A stretch of DNA of 64,000 nt from Bacillus sp. HSf4 (GCF_029537375.1 NZ_CP120679.1:3391501-3455500); one strand, 5' to 3'. Positions 1 to 8,470 are shown, counted from the first letter of the stretch. The notes: generated by a model not told the origin, from the sequence alone. Made by a program: numbers and translations.

Positions 1-421
1 GCTTGTAATCCTGCACCTCATATGTTGAGAGCATGCAGGACTCCGCCAGTGCATGGGCGGCATCGTTTGCATCGATTTGATCAGATACAAAGCTGTCTAG
101 CAAAACGGTTATGTCCTGCTTTTTGTCTTTGTGAATCATTTGAACCGCTTCTGCAAAGCACCGCTTTGCATCCTCGAACGAGAAGTCCGCTTCCCGGCCC
201 AATCCGACGACATACAGCCGTTTAACTCCCGTAAGCGAGGGGGTAAATATTTTAGAAACTTGCGCTTTTTTGGAGGATACATCACCGTTTTTTAACAGCT
301 GCAAAAGCTGGCCGTTCAACAGGCGGTCGATTTCTTCCGCTTTTCCGTACAGACGGCTTTTTTTAAACAATCCGATCAGCAGCGTTTCTTTTTTTTCAAA
401 GTCTTTAAAGGCATAAAACAT
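1..421 (-). CDS. pepA: Leucyl aminopeptidase, N-terminal part (cut by window edge)
   Basis: The minus-strand reading frame starts at ATG 421-419 ([20 protein letters not shown]) and runs off the window edge after about 140 codons. This is the N-terminal non-catalytic domain of an M17 leucyl aminopeptidase (YuiE/PepA), a cytosolic metalloenzyme that removes N-terminal residues from peptides. The metal-binding catalytic domain lies outside the window. The call rests on overall similarity to the family's N-terminal domain and on position, since yuiE is next to yuiD in B. subtilis. It is divergent from yuiD. Confidence 0.85.
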   Translation of the reverse strand, partial: MFYAFKDFEKKETLLIGLFKKSRLYGKAEEIDRLLNGQLLQLLKNGDVSSKKAQVSKIFTPSLTGVKRLYVVGLGREADFSFEDAKRCFAEAVQMIHKDKKQDITVLLDSFVSDQIDANDAAHALAESCMLSTYEVQDYK

Positions 422-584
422 CTGTCCACAGCTCCTTACCAGCAGAGTGAGTAAAATTGAAGCAACAATGTTATAATAGGAAAAACATTTTTTCCTTATG
501 AGGTTTCATATGATATATTTTAGCAAATAACCGCATACTTTTCTGAATTCATCTCTATTTTTTTTTAGAAAGGATGTTCTGAAA

Positions 585-1061
585 ATGGAAATCCTCAATA
601 ACTTTCCTTTACTGGCGAGCTTCGCTGCCATCTTTTTTGCTCAGTTCATCAAAGTGCCCATTTATTTTGTCGTCTCAAAAAAATGGGATTGGCGGCTGTT
701 GACCAGCACGGGGGGGATGCCGAGCTCTCATTCAGCGGCCGTTACGGCCCTGTCAACGGGTGTGGCTCTTGACCATGGGATGGATTCGTCTTTATTTGCC
801 GTCTCTTCGATATTTGCGGTCATTACGATGTTTGATGCGACCGGAGTCAGAAGGCACGCCGGAGAACAGGCGACGGTCATCAACCGGCTCGTCCGCGACT
901 TCAACCGCTTTGTCAGTGAGGCAAAGGATTTTCCAAAAGTGCATCAGGAGGAAAAGCAAAAAAAGTTAAAAGAGCTGTTGGGCCATCAGCCGATCGAGGT
1001 CTTTTTCGGAGGATTGACCGGCATCGCTTTAACGCTGATTCTGCACTATTTATTCATGTAA
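585..1061 (+). CDS. yuiD: YuiD, divergent PAP2 (DUF212) family membrane protein
   Basis: 158 aa, the usual family length. GAAAGGATG precedes the ATG at a normal distance. The protein has several hydrophobic segments. Motif PSSHS at residues 46-50 and the stretch DATGVRRHAGEQA at 84-96 are the hallmarks of the divergent PAP2 family, related to acid phosphatase/vanadium-dependent haloperoxidases. The substrate is unknown. Followed by a strong bidirectional terminator shared with yuiC. Confidence 0.9.
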   Translation: MEILNNFPLLASFAAIFFAQFIKVPIYFVVSKKWDWRLLTSTGGMPSSHSAAVTALSTGVALDHGMDSSLFAVSSIFAVITMFDATGVRRHAGEQATVINRLVRDFNRFVSEAKDFPKVHQEEKQKKLKELLGHQPIEVFFGGLTGIALTLILHYLFM

Positions 1062-1064
1062 AAT

Positions 1065-1107
1065 AAAAAACGTTTAAGCCCGTTTTTCGGACTTAAACGT
1101 TTTTTTG
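1065..1107. terminator. Bidirectional terminator between yuiD and yuiC
   Basis: The hairpin arms AAACGTTTAAG and CTTAAACGTTT are perfect complements, flanked by A-runs and T-runs on both sides. It lies between convergent yuiD and yuiC. Confidence 0.9.
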
Positions 1108-1108
1108 C

Positions 1109-1783
1109 TTATTCTTTCGCCATTTTATATTTTTGCCTGAATACCTGCATCGATTTGTTTTCATTCAGCTTCATGAGATCCTCTTCGGTCACGGAGCCGT
1201 CCCCTTTTTTAATGACATAGACATCAAGGGTTTTCTTTCCCCATTCATTATAGACATCTTCAACCGTTTCATAATACAGGTCCAGCCTGTTCCCTTTAAT
1301 CGCCGATCCCGTATCAGCGACCACGCCGTAGCCGTAGTCGGGAATGAACAAAATCGTTCCGATCGGAAACACGTTCGGGTCCGCTGCAACGGTCGAATAT
1401 AAATCTCTTTTCACTTTGACTCCTGAATATGTAAGCCCGTACTCAGGATCGTGAGGCTGTTTTCCAGTCGATTCAACCCCTGCGGTATAGCCTGTTGCCG
1501 TGACTTTTTGTTTCGGATATTTACTCCAGTCAAATGCGTCTTCAAGTTTTTTCGGTTTGTTTTTAATTTGCTTGGCGGCAGACAAAGACGTCGTTTCCGC
1601 CCTTTCTTTCGGAAGTGATTTAAAGGTTAGCCCCAATTGTTTAAGGGACAGGTCCCGTTCTTTTGCCCAGTTTGATAAATCCTCTGCTTCGACGCCTGAT
1701 ACGGCAAAGAAAGTCGTCATGAAAGCCAGGACGAACAATATCGTCATCAAAAAGCGCCTGCACATTGTTATCACTTTTCTCAA
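1109..1783 (-). CDS. yuiC: YuiC, 3D-domain cell-wall protein (Sps/Rpf-like)
   Basis: 224 aa. A TTG start at 1783 is chosen because AGAGGAG lies about 9 nt upstream; the next ATG (codon 7) has no such site. Residues 1-33 form a signal or anchor segment ([18 protein letters not shown]). The C-terminal half carries the 3D domain, with TATGYT near residue 95 and the aspartates of [16 protein letters not shown] (D157, D168). This domain is shared with MltA-type transglycosylases, and YuiC-like proteins are called Sps (stationary phase survival) muralytic enzymes, so a peptidoglycan-cleaving role is likely. Confidence 0.9.
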   Translation of the reverse strand: MRKVITMCRRFLMTILFVLAFMTTFFAVSGVEAEDLSNWAKERDLSLKQLGLTFKSLPKERAETTSLSAAKQIKNKPKKLEDAFDWSKYPKQKVTATGYTAGVESTGKQPHDPEYGLTYSGVKVKRDLYSTVAADPNVFPIGTILFIPDYGYGVVADTGSAIKGNRLDLYYETVEDVYNEWGKKTLDVYVIKKGDGSVTEEDLMKLNENKSMQVFRQKYKMAKE

Positions 1784-1883
1784 ATCTTCCCACTCCTCTC
1801 ACCATCTAGTTGTTTCCAAGAGTGGGCGGAAATATTCAGATGGCGAGATAATTTCAAGAAAGTTGGGAAAATTCACACCAAAA

Positions 1884-1912
1884 AACCCTCTTCAGCAAAA
1901 AGAAGAAGGTTA
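1884..1912 (-). terminator. Terminator overlapping the yuiB stop codon
   Basis: Minus strand: AACC-TTCTTC, a short loop, then GAAGAGGGTT followed by a T-run. The hairpin includes the last bases of yuiB. Confidence 0.6.
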
Positions 1913-2230
1913 AAACATTTGGTATCCTCTTTTTCGCAAAGCTTTGATCGTGACTCCTGACAAAAGGGCCCCGGCCATCCCGCTTGCTAAAATAATAATG
2001 TCCGCCGCAGCCAATGAAGCCACCCTGTCAAAAAGTCCGGAAAACGCCTCTCCGGGCGTCTCCACATAGCGAATTAATTTTTCCTTATTGACAATGAAAA
2101 GGCATACAATCGGATAAATGACAGCCATGATCCACGACATCCTGAGCAGCATGTTCAGCAAAAAACCGATTCCGAAAAACAAGACGAAAAACAAGACAAC
2201 TGATATGATGACAACTGGTAAACTGATCAA
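1910..2230 (-). CDS. yuiB: YuiB, small integral membrane protein
   Basis: 106 aa with a TTG start at 2230, preceded by GGGGGTGG. It is strongly hydrophobic, with about three membrane segments: residues about 3-30, 33-50 and 75-95. No catalytic motif is visible. It matches YuiB by position and size between yuiC and yuiA. Function is unknown. Confidence 0.8.
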   Translation of the reverse strand: MISLPVVIISVVLFFVLFFGIGFLLNMLLRMSWIMAVIYPIVCLFIVNKEKLIRYVETPGEAFSGLFDRVASLAAADIIILASGMAGALLSGVTIKALRKRGYQMF

Positions 2231-2306
2231 AGCCTTCCACCCCCAAGTAACCTCTTTTAGTGTACATTGGAGAAGGAGCTTGAGTCAATCATTGGAAAGT
2301 CTTGAT

Positions 2307-2435
2307 TCAGCGGTCTTTTCCGGTCCCCTGGCAGTGGCTGCACGTTTCCGAACCGCCGAGCAGAAGCTGAAAATAACCTTTGCCTGAACAAAATGTGCAG
2401 GTTTCTGAGCGCTGCTTAGTTGAAGAAGTCTTCAT
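2307..2435 (-). CDS. yuiA: YuiA, 42-aa DnaJ-type zinc-finger protein
   Basis: A short gene: ATG at 2435, TGA at 2307, 42 codons. Two CxxCxGxG-type motifs, CTFCSGKG and CSHCQGTG, form one zinc-binding finger like that of DnaJ. AAAGGTG lies 6 nt upstream of the start. It is probably co-transcribed with yuiB, 76 bp downstream. A cre-like site lies about 90 bp upstream. The name follows from B. subtilis gene order; the biochemical role is unknown. Confidence 0.85.
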   Translation of the reverse strand: MKTSSTKQRSETCTFCSGKGYFQLLLGGSETCSHCQGTGKDR

Positions 2436-2523
2436 CACACACACACCTTTTTTCTTAATTTTCAGATAATAATATCATGAAGATTGTCAATGAGAAAGTC
2501 AGAAAATATAACGGAATATTTCA

Positions 2524-2537
2524 TGTAAGCGCTTAAA
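2524..2537. promoter_or_regulatory. Candidate cre (CcpA) site upstream of yuiA
   Basis: TGTAAGCGCTTAAA matches the cre consensus TGWAANCGNTNWCA at all defined positions but one. It lies 89 bp upstream of yuiA, between yuiA and the yumB terminator. Confidence 0.45.
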
Positions 2538-2586
2538 AACAAGACCTTCTTCCGTTTTCTTTCATTTTTGAAGTTTTTGATCGGAA

Positions 2587-2616
2587 ATAAAAAGCCCGCA
2601 GCACATGCTGCAAGCT
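2587..2616 (-). terminator. Terminator of yumB
   Basis: Minus strand: AGCTTGCAGCA, a 3-nt loop, TGCTGCGGGCT, then a T-run. It begins a few bases after the yumB stop codon. Confidence 0.85.
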
Positions 2617-2618
2617 TC

Positions 2619-3830
2619 TTAGAAAAATTTAAATTTCCCTTTCTTCAGGACGAGCCCCGGTCCTCCGATCATGAAGAGCGAACGGTTGTCGATCATCTTC
2701 TTCATAAAGGAAGCACTTGTACCGGTCATTTTTTTGCCGAAAGCGATGCCGATTGCATCGTGTTCGCCAAGCGAAGCGACAGATCCTTTATTATCGAACG
2801 TGAATGTTTCAGTTTCTTTGCCGTGGATCAACGCCGCAATATTTGCCGCACAAGTCTCTCCCTGCTGCATGGAAATTTGCGCTGTCGGCGGATATGGACG
2901 ATCGGTTTCTTCGTTGATGACAAGCGAGCAGTCACCGATGACAAAAATCTCATCATGGCCGTCAACCCGAAGATCCGGCTTGACTTTGACACGGCCGCGC
3001 ATATTTTCAAAACCCGATTCTTCAATCACCGGATTTCCTCGGACACCGGCAGCCCACACCACCGTTCCGGCCTTGATTTCTTCGGTCTCGTCATCTTTTC
3101 CGACAATGATGCCGTCTGGTTTGCATTCTTTTACGGCTGTTCCGATTTTGAATTCGACGCCTTTTCCTTCAAGGAAATTGACCGCATAATCGACAAGTTC
3201 GGGGTCAAAACCAGGGAGGGCGGACGGTGCGGCCTCGACGCAAATCAAGCGGACCTGCTGGCGGTCAATATCGTATTCCCTGCACAATTCGGGAATGCGG
3301 TTGGCCAGCTCACCTAAAAATTCGATTCCAGTAAAACCTGCGCCTCCGACAACAATCGTCAGACGCTCAGGGCGCTTTTCGGCTTCTGTGTTGTATGTCG
3401 CAAACTGGTATTCAATATGCTCCCGAAGCTGGCGGGAGGAATCGATGTTTGAAATCGGGAAAGCGTATTCCTTTAATCCCGAAATGCCGAATGTCTCAGG
3501 AACGGCTCCCAAGGCAACGACAAGGTAGTCGTATGCAATCTCGCCGGTTTCCAGAACGACCTTTTTTTCTTCTTTATTGATTTTCTTCACCGTGTCCTGA
3601 ACAAAACGGACGCGGGATGTGTTGATGACATCTTTAATTTGATAGCGGCACCTGTCGTGATGAAGCGTGCCTGCGCTTGCCTCGTGCATCCATGTTGTTT
3701 CATAATGATAGTTGTGCTTATTGACAAGCGTAATGTCCGCTTCATTGATGCCGATTTTTTTGACAAGTCGCGTCACAGTCATTAATCCACCGTAACCTGC
3801 ACCTAACACTACTACTTTTGGCTTATTCAA
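2619..3830 (-). CDS. yumB: YumB, type II NADH dehydrogenase-like flavoprotein
   Basis: FAD-dependent pyridine-nucleotide oxidoreductase of the NDH-2 family, which passes electrons from NADH to quinone without pumping protons. The N-terminal dinucleotide fold [10 protein letters not shown] is the FAD site. [12 protein letters not shown] near residue 165 is the second fold, for NAD(P)H. VFGD-type FAD contacts appear as IFVIGDCS. Start: TTG at 3830 (encoding [10 protein letters not shown]) has AAAGGTGG 11 nt upstream and matches the family N-terminus. In-frame GTGs at 3845 and 3839 overlap or crowd that site. About 403 aa. A second paralogue, yutJ, is in this window. A Rex-like dyad lies about 100 bp upstream. 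Confidence 0.88.
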   Translation of the reverse strand: MNKPKVVVLGAGYGGLMTVTRLVKKIGINEADITLVNKHNYHYETTWMHEASAGTLHHDRCRYQIKDVINTSRVRFVQDTVKKINKEEKKVVLETGEIAYDYLVVALGAVPETFGISGLKEYAFPISNIDSSRQLREHIEYQFATYNTEAEKRPERLTIVVGGAGFTGIEFLGELANRIPELCREYDIDRQQVRLICVEAAPSALPGFDPELVDYAVNFLEGKGVEFKIGTAVKECKPDGIIVGKDDETEEIKAGTVVWAAGVRGNPVIEESGFENMRGRVKVKPDLRVDGHDEIFVIGDCSLVINEETDRPYPPTAQISMQQGETCAANIAALIHGKETETFTFDNKGSVASLGEHDAIGIAFGKKMTGTSASFMKKMIDNRSLFMIGGPGLVLKKGKFKFF

Positions 3831-3929
3831 CGGAATCACATCCACCTTTTCTATATTTTACTGCTAAGCCGGATAAAAATAGCCTTTGGGTTATTTTCGC
3901 CCTCTCTCCGGCTTTTTATGAAAAAAAGA

Positions 3930-3947
3930 TTGTGAAACCCTTCACTT
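3930..3947. promoter_or_regulatory. Rex-like operator between yumB and yumC
   Basis: TTGTGAAACCCTTCACTT fits the Rex consensus TTGTGAA-N4-TTCACAA in 12 of 14 defined positions. Rex is the NADH/NAD+-sensing repressor of respiratory genes in Bacillus. The site is about 100 bp upstream of yumB. Confidence 0.45.
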
Positions 3948-3994
3948 TAGATCCGTCCAAAAACGGATCGCTTTCCAACTGATTGACAAAAAAA

Positions 3995-4013
3995 ATTCAT
4001 AAAACATTTATGA
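3995..4013. promoter_or_regulatory. Dyad in the yumB-yumC intergenic region
   Basis: TTCATAAA-ACA-TTTATGAA is a perfect 8-bp-arm inverted repeat just downstream of a TTGACA (3983-3988). The regulator is unknown. The rest of this 333-bp interval holds only the Rex-like dyad, the yumC promoter and a small hairpin at 4081-4096. Confidence 0.4.
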
Positions 4014-4135
4014 AATGTTCACAACTACATCATAGCGATTCAGAATTGGTTTTTCAAGATTCGATATGCCGCCGGCGAAAAGCGGTTTTGACCGCTGAAA
4101 AACAACAGACATACTCGTATTTATTTTATGTGATA

Positions 4136-4144
4136 TGATATAAT
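4136..4144 (+). promoter_or_regulatory. Extended -10 promoter element of yumC
   Basis: TGATATAAT is a TG-extended perfect -10 box 34 bp upstream of the yumC start. No good -35 is visible, as is usual with extended -10 promoters. Confidence 0.6.
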
Positions 4145-4178
4145 TAAGAACAATTTTCATTTAGGAGGCATTATTTTC

Positions 4179-5177
4179 ATGCGTGAAGACTCAAAAGTAT
4201 ATGATATTACGATTATCGGAGGCGGCCCGGTCGGCCTGTTCACCGCGTTTTACGGCGGAATGAGACAGGCGAGCGTCAAAATCATCGAAAGCCTGCCGCA
4301 GCTCGGAGGCCAGCTGTCCGCTTTATATCCGGAAAAATACATATATGATGTTGCCGGCTTCCCTAAAATCCGCGCCCAGGAGCTTGTCGACAACTTAAAG
4401 GAGCAAATGGCCAAATTTGAACAGACCGTTTGCCTTGAACAGGCTGTCGAAAGCGTGGAAAAGCAAGCCGACGGCATATTTAAGCTTGTCACAAACAAAG
4501 AAGTTCACTATTCGAAAACTGTCATTATTACAGCCGGTAACGGCGCGTTTCAGCCGAGAAAGCTTGAACTTGAATCCGCGGCTCAATTTGAAAACGCGAA
4601 CCTTCATTACTTCATCGATGATCTGAATCAATTCGCCGGCAGACGCGTTGCAGTGCTGGGCGGAGGGGACTCAGCTGTAGACTGGGCGCTGATGCTTGAA
4701 CCGATTGCAAAAGAGGTGTCGATCATTCACCGCCGCGACAAATTCCGCGCCCATGAACACAGCGTCGAAAACCTCCGAAATTCCAAAGTCAACGTGCTGA
4801 CGCCGTTTGTGCCGACAGAGCTGATCGGCGAAAACAAAATAGAGCAGATCGTCATTGAGGAAGTCAAAGGAGAAAGAAAAGAAGTCATTGATGTCGATGA
4901 CGTCATCGTCAACTTCGGATTTGTTTCATCCCTCGGACCGATCAAAAACTGGGGGCTCGAGATCGAGAAAAATTCGATCGTTGTCAAATCGACGATGGAG
5001 ACAAATATTGAAGGATTTTATGCAGCCGGTGATATCTGCACATATGAAGGAAAAGTCAAGCTGATCGCAAGCGGATTTGGAGAAGCTCCGACCGCGGTAA
5101 ACAACGCAAAAGCTTATATGGATCCCAAAGCCCGCGTTCAGCCTCTTCATTCGACGAGCATGTTTGAGAACAAATAA
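4179..5177 (+). CDS. yumC: YumC, ferredoxin/flavodoxin-NADP+ reductase (thioredoxin-reductase-like)
   Basis: 332 aa, standard for type 2 Bacillus FNR. TTAGGAGGC precedes the ATG. The FAD fold [10 protein letters not shown] is at residues 11-20 and the NADPH fold [12 protein letters not shown] is near residue 160. The C-terminal FAD contact is YAAGDICTY near 278-286. The CxxC disulfide of true thioredoxin reductases is absent, which separates FNR2 from TrxB. It reduces ferredoxin/flavodoxin with NADPH in the cytosol. Followed by a strong terminator. Confidence 0.93.
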   Translation: MREDSKVYDITIIGGGPVGLFTAFYGGMRQASVKIIESLPQLGGQLSALYPEKYIYDVAGFPKIRAQELVDNLKEQMAKFEQTVCLEQAVESVEKQADGIFKLVTNKEVHYSKTVIITAGNGAFQPRKLELESAAQFENANLHYFIDDLNQFAGRRVAVLGGGDSAVDWALMLEPIAKEVSIIHRRDKFRAHEHSVENLRNSKVNVLTPFVPTELIGENKIEQIVIEEVKGERKEVIDVDDVIVNFGFVSSLGPIKNWGLEIEKNSIVVKSTMETNIEGFYAAGDICTYEGKVKLIASGFGEAPTAVNNAKAYMDPKARVQPLHSTSMFENK

Positions 5178-5180
5178 AAC

Positions 5181-5211
5181 AAAAAGGAGCCTTACAGAAA
5201 AGGCTCCTTTT
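5181..5211. terminator. Bidirectional terminator after yumC
   Basis: AAAAGGAGCCTT, a 5-nt loop, then AAGGCTCCTTTT. It serves yumC and the convergent zinc-ribbon gene. Confidence 0.9.
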
Positions 5212-5212
5212 G

Positions 5213-5416
5213 TCAAAAGACATTCATATATGAAAATAGCGTTCCCAAAATCAGCACGATCGTTAAAATCGCAACCATTCCTGCTACAGTCAGGATCATC
5301 CTGTCTTTGATTTTTTGTGATTGAGGAAGCGGGCTTTCGCATCCGCACGCTTCACATACTTTTGAGCTGTATGGAATAAGCTGACCGCATGCTTTGCAGT
5401 TGATTCTTTCTTCCAT
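5213..5416 (-). CDS. Small zinc-ribbon protein with one membrane anchor
   Basis: 67 aa; ATG at 5416 with AAGGGG upstream. The N-terminus holds two CxxC knuckles (CKACG and CEACGC), a zinc ribbon. Residues about 40-62 form a single transmembrane helix close to the C-terminus. It resembles the zinc-ribbon plus TM proteins common near yumC in Bacillus. I cannot assign a name or function safely. Confidence 0.75.
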   Translation of the reverse strand: MEERINCKACGQLIPYSSKVCEACGCESPLPQSQKIKDRMILTVAGMVAILTIVLILGTLFSYMNVF

Positions 5417-5556
5417 GATGGGTCCCCTTTTCCCTGATGGGCTTTTGTTCCTAAAAGAACTTGTCCAGAATAGAATAACAAATAAACGAATAGAATGTCT
5501 TAGGATTCACAAAATATCCTTAAAATGAATAAAAACCTTTGTTAGGAAGTGACGGT

Positions 5557-5781
5557 ATGTCTTACTACAACAACCGAAATCAAGAACCTTTGCCCAAGGA
5601 AGATATCAGCACTTGGGAGTGCACAGCAGAGGAATGCAACGGCTGGATGAGAAAAAACTTCACGAGCAGTGAACGTCCTTTATGCCCTCTTTGCAATCAG
5701 GAAATGGTGAGCGGAAGCCGTTATTTAACCTCAATCGCCAACAATACGAGCAACCTCCATCGTCTGTTTAATCAAAAATAG
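5557..5781 (+). CDS. YdjO-family cold-inducible zinc-ribbon protein
   Basis: 74 aa. ATG at 5557 is chosen because AGGAAGTG sits 5 nt upstream; an in-frame TTG at 5539 lacks a site. Two Cys pairs (CTAEEC and CPLC) define the zinc site. The N-terminus MSYYNNRNQEPLPKED is nearly the same as that of B. subtilis YdjO, annotated as cold-inducible. The ydjO locus itself is elsewhere in B. subtilis, so this is a homologue and not proven orthologous. Confidence 0.85.
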   Translation: MSYYNNRNQEPLPKEDISTWECTAEECNGWMRKNFTSSERPLCPLCNQEMVSGSRYLTSIANNTSNLHRLFNQK

Positions 5782-5940
5782 AAATACTCCCTTGCTGAAA
5801 CCAGGCGAGGTGGATGCCTTTCTTTAATCAATTCTTTGATTTCCCGCATATTTATGTTTTCGCCTGACTGTCCAATCATACTTCGATTCCATCCCCCTGT
5901 ATGAAAAGAAGATGTTGCTATTCATCATACAATTGGGATT

Positions 5941-6000
5941 GTCATGTTCATTTGCCAAAATCCAGCCGTCGGGGTGCGGCTGGGCAAAATGAGCATGAGG
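5941..6000. repeat. Imperfect long palindrome in a 280-bp intergenic gap
   Basis: Arms TCATGTTCATTTGCC...CCAGCCG and CGGCTGG...GCAAAATGAGCATGA pair with a few bulges around a GGGGTG loop. It lies between the ydjO-like gene and the acetyltransferase. There is no T-run, so it is not an obvious terminator. Nothing else is visible between 5782 and 6061. Confidence 0.55.
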
Positions 6001-6061
6001 GATGGTTATGTTCCGCACTTCGGGTTATTAAGGCAGGGTGCTTTTAAATCACTTTCTTTTT

Positions 6062-6541
6062 TTATGCCAAGCTTTTCAGCAACAGGATTTCATCGCGGAT
6101 TGGAATGCCGTTATCCGCCGTAAGGGGAATTTCCGGTTTGATTTTCCTTGCTTTTTCCACCGCATTCACATAGAGCTCTCTGAATACATAGCCCCGCTTT
6201 TGATAAAATTCCAGGGCGCGTATATTATCGTTGGTGGTGATCAGCTTCACCACGCTGCATTGCTTTTGTTCGGAAACGTGTTCGACTTCTTTTAAAAGAA
6301 CCGAGCCAATCCCTTTATTTTCAATAGTGCTGTCCAAAGAGACGACTTCACACTCGTTTTCTTCGATGATATAAGTAATCAGACCTGCTATTTTGCCCGT
6401 TTCATCTAAAACAGCATACCCTTCCAATTCATCGCATTGAAATGTTCCATTTGAATTCACCATTTCAGGGCTGCCCCAATGGAGGCAAAAAAATTCCGTT
6501 ACAGTCCCTTTTGGCAATTCGTTCACCGGGATAACCTTCAC
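6062..6541 (-). CDS. GNAT-family N-acetyltransferase
   Basis: 159 aa with a GTG start at 6541; AGGGGGT lies 6 nt upstream, which rules against the upstream in-frame TTG. The acetyl-CoA-binding region appears as IENKGIGSVLLKEVEH near residues 78-94 (motif A, QxxGxG-like), followed by NIRALEFYQKRGY (motif B), typical of RimI-like GNATs. The substrate cannot be told. It is the last host gene before the prophage. Confidence 0.85.
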   Translation of the reverse strand: MKVIPVNELPKGTVTEFFCLHWGSPEMVNSNGTFQCDELEGYAVLDETGKIAGLITYIIEENECEVVSLDSTIENKGIGSVLLKEVEHVSEQKQCSVVKLITTNDNIRALEFYQKRGYVFRELYVNAVEKARKIKPEIPLTADNGIPIRDEILLLKSLA

Positions 6542-6580
6542 GTCTTTACCCCCTAGTCGCAATAAAAGCTTTTCATATCA

Positions 6581-6624
6581 CAACAACGCCTTTCTCACAA
6601 AAACGATGAGAAAGGCGTTGTTTT
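6581..6624. terminator. Strong hairpin, probably the displaced yutM terminator
   Basis: Arms CAACGCCTTTCTC and GAGAAAGGCGTTG are perfect complements followed by TTTT. Before phage insertion this hairpin lay directly downstream of the yutM TGA stop (6638-6636). It now sits 42 kb from yutM. Confidence 0.8.
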
Positions 6625-6637
6625 ACCCGCGTATATC

Positions 6638-6728
6638 AGCATTCTTCAGGCGTACCGGCGTTTACCGCCGTGCGGAATGATGAGCCGCAGCCGCATGATG
6701 CGATGGCGTTCGGGTTGTCGATCGTAAA
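6638..6728. repeat. Left attachment site (copy of yutM 3' end)
   Basis: 91 bp identical to 48890-48980. On the minus strand it encodes yutM codons 92-121 and is followed by the original TGA stop at 6638-6636. It is a truncated, untranslated copy. Confidence 0.95.
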
Positions 6729-6908
6729 TCAATCGATTAGTTTTCGTTAGATGAAAATCCCGCCATATCAACGATTATAAACGATTTGCACGATTGTTAT
6801 TGTTCGTAATGGTTGTTAATTCCGATCTTTCATAGCGACGGATCTCGTTAACACAATAATACCCAAACTTATCCGGAATGACAAGCGTTCCTAGTCGTAA
6901 AAATGACG
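6729..6908. other. Gene-free left end of the prophage
   Basis: AT-rich, with no credible reading frame. Several short ACGATT/CGATTA motifs (for example at 6733, 6770 and 6783) could be arm-type integrase sites; this is a guess. Confidence 0.4.
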
Positions 6909-6944
6909 AAAAAAAAAACGCCCCATCCGATTAAGGACGGGGCC
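6909..6944 (-). terminator. Terminator of the late/lysis operon
   Basis: Minus strand: GGCCCCGTCC, TTAATC loop, GGATGGGGC, then ten T. It ends the leftward late transcript 8 bp after the last gene. Confidence 0.92.
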
Positions 6945-6951
6945 AGACGAT

Positions 6952-7200
6952 CTATTCGGTTTTTCCGAAGCCTTTGACGTAGGTTAATAGATACGACAGT
7001 GCGATCAGTATACCGCCTTGATATAACGGATGAATGATATCGGAAACAATCTCCATCATTCTAACCGGCTTCGGTGATTCTCCGTCAGCTACGTATTGAT
7101 TCGCGTTAAGATACAGCGTACTTTCGATGTTCGTCAATATGCCGGCCACAATTACGATCCAGCCGAGAACAAATTACACCAGACTAAACTTACGTTCCAT
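6952..7200 (-). pseudogene. Holin-like small membrane protein interrupted by an in-frame stop
   Basis: ATG at 7200 is preceded by GGGGGAAA. The frame reads MERKFSLV, then TAA at 7176-7174 (codon 9), then continues open for 73 codons to the end of the lysis operon. Without the stop it would be an 82-aa protein with two membrane segments (FVLGWIVIVAGILT and GGILIALSYLLTY), a holin-like layout. A downstream GTG at 7149 could allow a 65-aa product but lacks a ribosome site. Function is inferred only from position and hydrophobicity. A neighbouring intact holin could compensate. Confidence 0.7.
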
Positions 7201-7231
7201 ACTAACATTTCCCCCGTTTTATAGATTATGT

Positions 7232-7263
7232 AACACGAGCACCTACGATCTTATACGTAGGTG
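7232..7263 (-). terminator. Strong hairpin between two lysis genes
   Basis: CGAGCACCTACG and CGTAGGTGCTCG are perfect 12-bp arms around an 8-nt loop. No T-run follows on the minus strand, so it may be an mRNA-processing or attenuator hairpin and not a terminator. Confidence 0.5.
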
Positions 7264-7284
7264 CTCGCCAAAAAGTTCCGTTAC

Positions 7285-7515
7285 CTATTCGCCCTTAGTC
7301 CGCGCTTTCTTCGTCACGTCGTTATTTTTCCAGTACGCCCACAGCGAAGCCACTCCGGTAAATGCGAGCGAAATAAATTGCTGCACGCCTTCCTCATCGA
7401 CCGGAATCGGACTGTGCCCCGTCATCATAAGCGCTTGGTTAACGAGTGCAAGCGCCAGAATCACGAACCGAGCGACTGTTCCTACGCTAATTTTTTCAGT
7501 TGTCTTTACGTTCAT
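7285..7515 (-). CDS. Phage holin (SPP1/phi LC3 type)
   Basis: 76 aa; GGGAGA precedes the ATG. Two hydrophobic segments (residues about 12-32 and 45-62) are separated by a short turn with SPIPVDEEGVQQF, and the tail is basic. This is the pattern of SPP1-type holins. It should form the membrane hole that releases the downstream-acting amidase and lies directly after the amidase gene. Confidence 0.88.
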   Translation of the reverse strand: MNVKTTEKISVGTVARFVILALALVNQALMMTGHSPIPVDEEGVQQFISLAFTGVASLWAYWKNNDVTKKARTKGE

Positions 7516-7535
7516 AATATCGTCTCCCTTTTCGA

Positions 7536-8435
7536 TTAGTTTACGGAATAGCCTTCTTTTTTCAATGCCGCAGCAAGTTTCGCTTTCGTTTTCGGTCCGT
7601 AGATTCCATCAGCAGACAGCCCGTGCATCAACTGGAACCGTTTGACTGCGTTCGCTGTTTTCGGTCCATAATAGCCGTCGATTCCGTTATTCTTGGCGCC
7701 TTTGTCCGGATAGAAATAAACCGCTGCGCAAGCCTCCTGAATCTGTCGGACAGCAGTTCCTTTCATCATCGGGCTTTTGTATTTGTAAATGCCGGTCGGT
7801 AGCGTGTATTTTTTGGATGATTTCTTTTTGGTTTCCTTTTTAGGCGCTTCTTTTTTCGGTTTTGATTCGGCGGGTTTGCTTGAGCCACCGGACAGGCCGA
7901 GATATTTTGCAATGCCACGCGCATGTGCTTCACCGACTGCTTTTACAAAGCCGGAATCCTTGAGACGTTCCGCATCCTCTTTGCGGTCGATAAACAGGTT
8001 TTCGGTAAGAACTGCCGGCATGTGAGTTTCACGGAGAACCGCAAGGTCTTTCTGTTTTAACCCCCTGTCCGCAATCTGTCCGTACCCTTTCATGGTCGCA
8101 AGGATTTCTTTATGAAGGGTTTCTTGTAGCTTGAGGGTGTCCCCTTTAGTACCCGGATAGCGATATGTTTCGAACCCAGTGCCGCCGCCGGCGTTTACAT
8201 GAATGGAAACGAAAAGATCAGCGTTCCACCTGTTGGCCATATCCGCACGCTCTGACAGTTCGTAAAAGACATCAGTCGAACGAGTCAACTTGACCTCAAC
8301 GCCCTTATAATTAGCCTCTAAATAAGATTTTGCATGTTTGACCATCGTCAAGACTAAGTCTTTTTCTTTTAGTCCGTTTGCTGCTGCGCCTGGGTCTTTG
8401 CCGCCGTGTCCTGCATCGAGCCAAACTTTTTTCAT
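7536..8435 (-). CDS. Endolysin: N-acetylmuramoyl-L-alanine amidase with peptidoglycan-binding domain
   Basis: 299 aa. The N-terminal amidase_3 domain has the zinc and catalytic residues H10 (DAGHGG), E24, H79 (SIHVNA) and E145 (TENLFID). A lysine/proline-rich linker at about 184-205 leads to a C-terminal peptidoglycan-binding repeat with GIDGYYGPKTANAVKRFQ and DGIYGPKTKAKL. It cleaves the amide between MurNAc and L-Ala. It resembles CwlC/XlyA-type Bacillus lysins. No signal peptide is present, so release needs the holin. Confidence 0.95.
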   Translation of the reverse strand: MKKVWLDAGHGGKDPGAAANGLKEKDLVLTMVKHAKSYLEANYKGVEVKLTRSTDVFYELSERADMANRWNADLFVSIHVNAGGGTGFETYRYPGTKGDTLKLQETLHKEILATMKGYGQIADRGLKQKDLAVLRETHMPAVLTENLFIDRKEDAERLKDSGFVKAVGEAHARGIAKYLGLSGGSSKPAESKPKKEAPKKETKKKSSKKYTLPTGIYKYKSPMMKGTAVRQIQEACAAVYFYPDKGAKNNGIDGYYGPKTANAVKRFQLMHGLSADGIYGPKTKAKLAAALKKEGYSVN

Positions 8436-8470
8436 TTAATCGTCTCCCTTTTCGTTATTTTTCCGTATAT

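Noticed and set aside
5824..6018. 64-aa minus-strand frame between the ydjO-like gene and the acetyltransferase
   Set aside because: GTG start without a ribosome site. It overlaps a long palindrome that explains much of the sequence, and there is no recognisable family.
6952..7149. Normal 65-aa holin gene starting at GTG 7149
   Set aside because: No ribosome site there. A strong site and ATG exist at 7200 in the same frame, interrupted by TAA, so a broken gene is the better reading.
7127..7645. 172-aa plus-strand frame opposite the holin and amidase genes
   Set aside because: A shadow of well-supported minus-strand genes, with no ribosome site and low-complexity Ser/Thr composition.
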